Shown: positions 61,083 through 64,000 of the stretch, piece after piece
Position numbering within the stretch: position 1 is the first letter of the stretch
How the letters are laid out: each line of letters begins with the position of its first letter
Assembly (NCBI GenBank): GCA_964344295.1
Contig: CAYFMR010000003.1
Location: forward strand, 1-64,000
Direction: 5' to 3'
DNA length: 64,000 nt
Source of the DNA: JAAYFJ01 sp964344295
GTDB taxonomy: Bacteria > Bacillota > Clostridia > Tissierellales > Peptoniphilaceae
Position numbers and translations under genes: made by a program
Notes under the pieces: model-generated
Told to the model about the DNA's origin: nothing
The model's input: only the letters and a program-made list of their open reading frames with translations
The model's database searches: none

Positions 61083-61961
61083 GTGACTGACCAAAAGGTT
61101 CCGGAAAATATTTACGAGACGGAACCGTTTGAAAAAATAAAGGCGATCCTCATAGGCAACTTATGTTGCGCGGTAGCCATTGTCTTATTCTTCAAGCCCA
61201 ATGGCTTTTTAAGCGGTGGCATAGGAGGTATTGGCATTTTCCTGGAATACCTAACGGGTTTTCCAGCCGGTGTGACCGTCTTTATCCTGAACGTGCCTTT
61301 GTTTTTTGTGGGCATAAAGCATCTCAACCGGTATTTTGTAATCTACGGCTTTGTATCAGCGGTGATTTTCTCCATCTACCTAAGTTTGTTGAGTGCCATT
61401 CACTTCCCGCCAATCACCGGTGATCCCATGCTGGATGCCCTAGTGGGTGGCGCCTTGAACGGCTTGGGGATGGGGCTGATGTTTCGCAACGGCACATGTC
61501 AGGGAGGCTTGGACATTGTGGCGGCGCTGATGAAAAAAAAGACCAATATGAACATCGGCAATGCTCTTATGAGCATTAACGCCTTTATCATTGCGGCCGC
61601 TAGCGTGGTTTTTACTCTGCGTCAAGGCCTATACACCATTCTGGCCCTCTACATCGCCTACGAAGTCTTGGATAAGATCCAAATGGGCTTTGGAGAAAGT
61701 AAGCAGGTGATCATCGTCACCAACAAACATCAAGAAGTGACCAAAGCTATCTTGCAACGCATTCACCGTGGAGTGACCTTGATTCATGGTGAAGGAGCAT
61801 GGAACCACAACTCACAAAAATTGATTTATACCGTGGTTTCCAATCGTCAAATGGTGGCGGTGAAGCAGCTGGTCAAAGAGATTGACCCCGATGCCTTCGT
61901 TACCATCACTGATGCCATCGAAGTCAAAGGACGAGGTTTTCGTGATACAGACCTACATTAA
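61083..61961 (+). CDS. YitT family membrane protein
   Basis: This 292-residue protein has five predicted membrane helices with the YitT pattern (NGFLSGGIGGIGIFLEYLTGFPAGVTVFILNVPLF in outline; GLGMGLMFRNGTCQGGLDIVA) and a C-terminal soluble DUF2179 domain (KAILQRIHRGVTLIHGEGAW, DPDAFVTITDAIEVKGRGF). Function is unknown. The start is GTG 61083 with AAAGGAGG eight bases upstream. A terminator follows. Confidence 0.9.
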   Translation: MTDQKVPENIYETEPFEKIKAILIGNLCCAVAIVLFFKPNGFLSGGIGGIGIFLEYLTGFPAGVTVFILNVPLFFVGIKHLNRYFVIYGFVSAVIFSIYLSLLSAIHFPPITGDPMLDALVGGALNGLGMGLMFRNGTCQGGLDIVAALMKKKTNMNIGNALMSINAFIIAAASVVFTLRQGLYTILALYIAYEVLDKIQMGFGESKQVIIVTNKHQEVTKAILQRIHRGVTLIHGEGAWNHNSQKLIYTVVSNRQMVAVKQLVKEIDPDAFVTITDAIEVKGRGFRDTDLH

Positions 61962-61981
61962 CAACAAGGAAACTCAATTAA

Positions 61982-62016
61982 AAAGAGCTCGGGGTATAGG
62001 CCCGAGCTCTTTATTT
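61982..62016 (+). terminator. Rho-independent terminator after yitT
   Basis: A 12-bp GC-rich stem (AAAGAGCTCGGG with CCCGAGCTCTTT), a 7-base loop and a T-rich tail. It closes the long plus-strand run. Confidence 0.88.
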
Positions 62017-62169
62017 ATTGGTTGACCGAAAATGAATCTTTTCGGTCACATGGGAAACCATCCGCTTCCTTACGGCAGCTAAAACATAGCCTGTGATCAA
62101 ATCACAGAAGTTGGCCAAATGGATGTAAGGACGAGGAGGGGATTTGGCTTCACGGATCACAGTTGCCAT
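62011..62169 (-). pseudogene. Possible gene remnant or small unknown ORF
   Basis: On the minus strand a 52-residue frame runs from ATG 62169 to TAA 62011, beginning MATVIREAKSPPRPYIHL. The same frame continues upstream for about 12 residues to a TAG, and beyond that for further residues (MYRPFISFLHDVV). This looks like a decayed longer gene. There is no good ribosome binding site. I do not recognise the sequence. The rest of 62170-62280 holds nothing else. Confidence 0.3.
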
Positions 62170-62280
62170 CTCACGTGCTGGAGTGGTCTGCTTCGTATTG
62201 GTCTATACCACATCGTGAAGGAAGCTGATGAATGGACGATACATACGGGAAGAAGTCGATATAACTTTTGAAAGCAATAG

Positions 62281-62311
62281 AAAAGCCTACGGTTTTACCG
62301 TAGGCTTTTTT
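62281..62311. terminator. Terminator of the nrdDG transcript
   Basis: A 13-bp stem (AAAAGCCTACGGT with ACCGTAGGCTTTT) and 3-base loop is placed just after the nrdG stop codon, with A/T runs on both sides. Confidence 0.88.
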
Positions 62312-62805
62312 TAGTGCATGTAGAGGATCATGTCATGGTGGGTCAAGCTTTTTTGGACATCGATAATACGTTGGTTTTCGCTTCCGCGAAAGGCCAGTTT
62401 GAGATTTTTCTGCTCTTCGATAAAGGGTCCATCCACCAATACATCGGCGTATTTGAGGAGTTTGGTTTTTAAGGGATCGGCTAGGATTTGTTCCCAGATG
62501 TAACCGGAATAAATCCAAAGGGTCTTATCCGTTTCTTTTCGAAATCGCTGGACCACCGGCAATAGGCCTTCCACATTTTCCATGGGCTCGCCACCGAGCA
62601 AGGTCAGTCCTACAGATTGGGGGTGGTGGATGTAAGAGAAGAGTTCTTCCATCGCCTGATCATCGAAGAGGGAACCTGCGGCTGGGTTTTGGTATTCTTC
62701 GTTAAAGCAATGGGGGCAATGATGGCTACACCCCGTGACAAAGAGGGAGGTGCGGATGCCTTCCCCGTTGGCGATGTCAAATTTGCGAATTTGTCCGTAA
62801 CGCAT
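62311..62805 (-). CDS. nrdG: Anaerobic ribonucleotide reductase activase NrdG
   Basis: This 164-residue radical-SAM protein installs the glycyl radical on NrdD. The cluster motif is C26-x3-C30-x2-C33 and GGEPMEN is the SAM-binding motif. VDGPFIEEQKNLKLAFRGSENQR is the usual C-terminal stretch. It overlaps nrdD by one base (TAATG), so translation is coupled. A terminator follows. Confidence 0.95.
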   Translation of the reverse strand: MRYGQIRKFDIANGEGIRTSLFVTGCSHHCPHCFNEEYQNPAAGSLFDDQAMEELFSYIHHPQSVGLTLLGGEPMENVEGLLPVVQRFRKETDKTLWIYSGYIWEQILADPLKTKLLKYADVLVDGPFIEEQKNLKLAFRGSENQRIIDVQKSLTHHDMILYMH

Positions 62806-64000
62806 TAGATGTGTAAGACGCGATCTTTGATTTCCTTGGTGCGGCCTTCATTCCAGAAATTTTCGCCCAAGTAGCCGCAAGTACGACGAATGACAGTGAG
62901 CATGGAGCGGTCCGTATTATGGCATTGGGGACATTCCCACTCGTTGTCGTCGTTGACTAAGATTTCGCCATCAAAGCCACAAGCGTGGCAGTAGTCGCTT
63001 TTCGTATTAAATTCCGCATAAGTGATATGGTCGTAAATGTATTGGATCATTGATTCCACGGCGTTTAAGTTGTTGGACATGTTGGGGATTTCCGCATAGC
63101 TAATGCAACCGCCGGTGGAAATTTCTTGGAACTGTGCTTCAAAGTCAAATTTGGAGAATACGTCGATTTCTTCGCGGACACTGACGTGATAGGAGTTGGT
63201 GTAATAGCCCTTGTCCGTGACATCTTTGATTTCGCCGAAACGGGCACGGTCCAAAGAGCAGAAACGATTTGTCAAGCTTTCGGCGGGGGTGCCATAAAGG
63301 GCAAATCCTAAACCGGTTTCCGCTTTCCAGTCCATCACCGCATCATGAAGTCGATGCATGACCTTCAAGGCAAACTCTTGTCCTTCCGGATCGGTGTGGC
63401 TGACGCCTTTGATGAGCTTTGTCGCCTCGTAAAGGCCGATATAACCCAAGCTGATGGTGGCATAGCCGTTTTTCAAAAGTTCACCGATGGGTTCATATTT
63501 CTGTAGGCGTGCGATGGCACCGTATTGCCAGTGGATGGGGGACGCATCGCTGGTGACATCTTTTAAGAGATCATAGCGCAAGAGTAGGGCACGTTTAGCC
63601 AATTCTAAGCGCTTATCCAAGATCTCAAAGTACTTTTCTTCGCTACCGTTAGCCAAGATCCCGATTTGTGGCAAGTTCAAGCTGACGACGCCCATGTTAA
63701 ACCGGCCGTCAAAGACGTATTCGCCGTCTTCGTTTTTCCAGGGAGCTAGGAAACTTCTACAACCCATGGGGCTGAAGACGTTACCTTGGTAGATTTCGCG
63801 CATTTTCTTCGCGGAAATGTAATCGGGGTACATACGTTTAGCCGTACATTGGGCGGCCAACTTGGTCAAATAGTAGTATTTGCTGTCCGGGTGAACGTTA
63901 TGTTCGTCCAGGACGTAGATGAGCTTGGGAAATGCCGGGGTGATGTAAACGTTGGCTTCGTTTTTCACGCCTTCATAGCGTTGGACCAAGATTTCCTCGG
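62805..64000 (-). CDS. nrdD: Anaerobic ribonucleoside-triphosphate reductase NrdD (C-terminal part)
   Basis: The frame runs off the right edge, so only about 398 C-terminal residues are present. Visible marks are the active-site Cys region GCRSFLAPW, RFNMGVVSLNLPQIG, TGLGFALYGTPAESL, GGCISYAEIPNMSNN, a four-Cys zinc site (CHACGF ... CPQC) and the glycyl-radical loop RRTCGYLG near the end. The enzyme makes dNTPs without oxygen and marks an anaerobic lifestyle. The true start lies outside the window. Confidence 0.96.
   Translation of the reverse strand, partial: EEILVQRYEGVKNEANVYITPAFPKLIYVLDEHNVHPDSKYYYLTKLAAQCTAKRMYPDYISAKKMREIYQGNVFSPMGCRSFLAPWKNEDGEYVFDGRFNMGVVSLNLPQIGILANGSEEKYFEILDKRLELAKRALLLRYDLLKDVTSDASPIHWQYGAIARLQKYEPIGELLKNGYATISLGYIGLYEATKLIKGVSHTDPEGQEFALKVMHRLHDAVMDWKAETGLGFALYGTPAESLTNRFCSLDRARFGEIKDVTDKGYYTNSYHVSVREEIDVFSKFDFEAQFQEISTGGCISYAEIPNMSNNLNAVESMIQYIYDHITYAEFNTKSDYCHACGFDGEILVNDDNEWECPQCHNTDRSMLTVIRRTCGYLGENFWNEGRTKEIKDRVLHI

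Overview
The window is a dense, mostly housekeeping stretch of a chromosome from an anaerobic low-to-moderate-GC Bacillota (Clostridia/Tissierellia-like) bacterium. The evidence is an oxygen-sensitive class III ribonucleotide reductase (nrdDG), the SCIFF peptide and its radical-SAM maturase, T-box and PRPP riboswitches, GatCAB, strong AAGGAGG ribosome binding sites, and the gene order ruvCAB / spoIID-like / queA-tgt-yajC-scfA-scfB-recJ-relA-dtd-aspS. The exact genus cannot be named from sequence alone; an amino-acid-fermenting anaerobe is likely. No insertion sequence, prophage, CRISPR array, tRNA or rRNA was seen.

Layout. 1-4.8 kb: two small regulators, an AI-2E-type membrane protein, an orphan lipoprotein and a FAH-family enzyme. 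4.9-15.1 kb: a purine operon (purL-E-F-M-N-H-D) behind a promoter and a PRPP-type ykkC riboswitch with terminator. 15.1-16.9 kb: a tyrosine-specific T-box leader and a tyrosine phenol-lyase-like enzyme. 17-18.2 kb: a frameshifted small secreted-protein gene, gene-poor DNA and a TrpR-like regulator. 18.3-27.5 kb: pcrA, ligA, gatCAB, a DUF1653 gene, sppA and an RDD gene. 27.6-33.5 kb: a regulator and rodA (minus strand), then a DUF503 gene, nth, a vanW-like gene and pckA. 33.8-45.5 kb: a class A PBP (minus strand), hflX, a yigZ-like gene, a CoA-binding protein, nadE, a yebC-like gene, a macrodomain gene, a GH18 gene, a Zn-PLC family gene, asnA and an unknown gene. 45.5-62 kb: ruvCAB through yitT. 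62-64 kb: nrdG and the C-terminal part of nrdD (minus strand).

Main finding. Every amide-transfer enzyme in the window appears to work on free ammonia rather than glutamine. PurF has lost its N-terminal catalytic Cys (Ser instead) plus its glutamine-binding Arg and oxyanion-hole Asn. The glutamine amidotransferase domain of PurL has lost Cys, His and Glu of its triad. GatA keeps Lys and cis-Ser but has Gly in place of the Ser nucleophile. The synthetase or transferase halves of all three look intact, and no frameshift is involved. The other two amidating enzymes, AsnA and NadE, are the naturally ammonia-dependent types. Together this suggests an organism that has given up glutamine as an amide donor and runs purine, tRNA-dependent amidation, asparagine and NAD synthesis on environmental NH4+. 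The Tyr T-box upstream of a tyrosine phenol-lyase-like gene fits the same theme: induction by tyrosine starvation makes sense if the enzyme runs in reverse, making tyrosine from phenol, pyruvate and NH4+.
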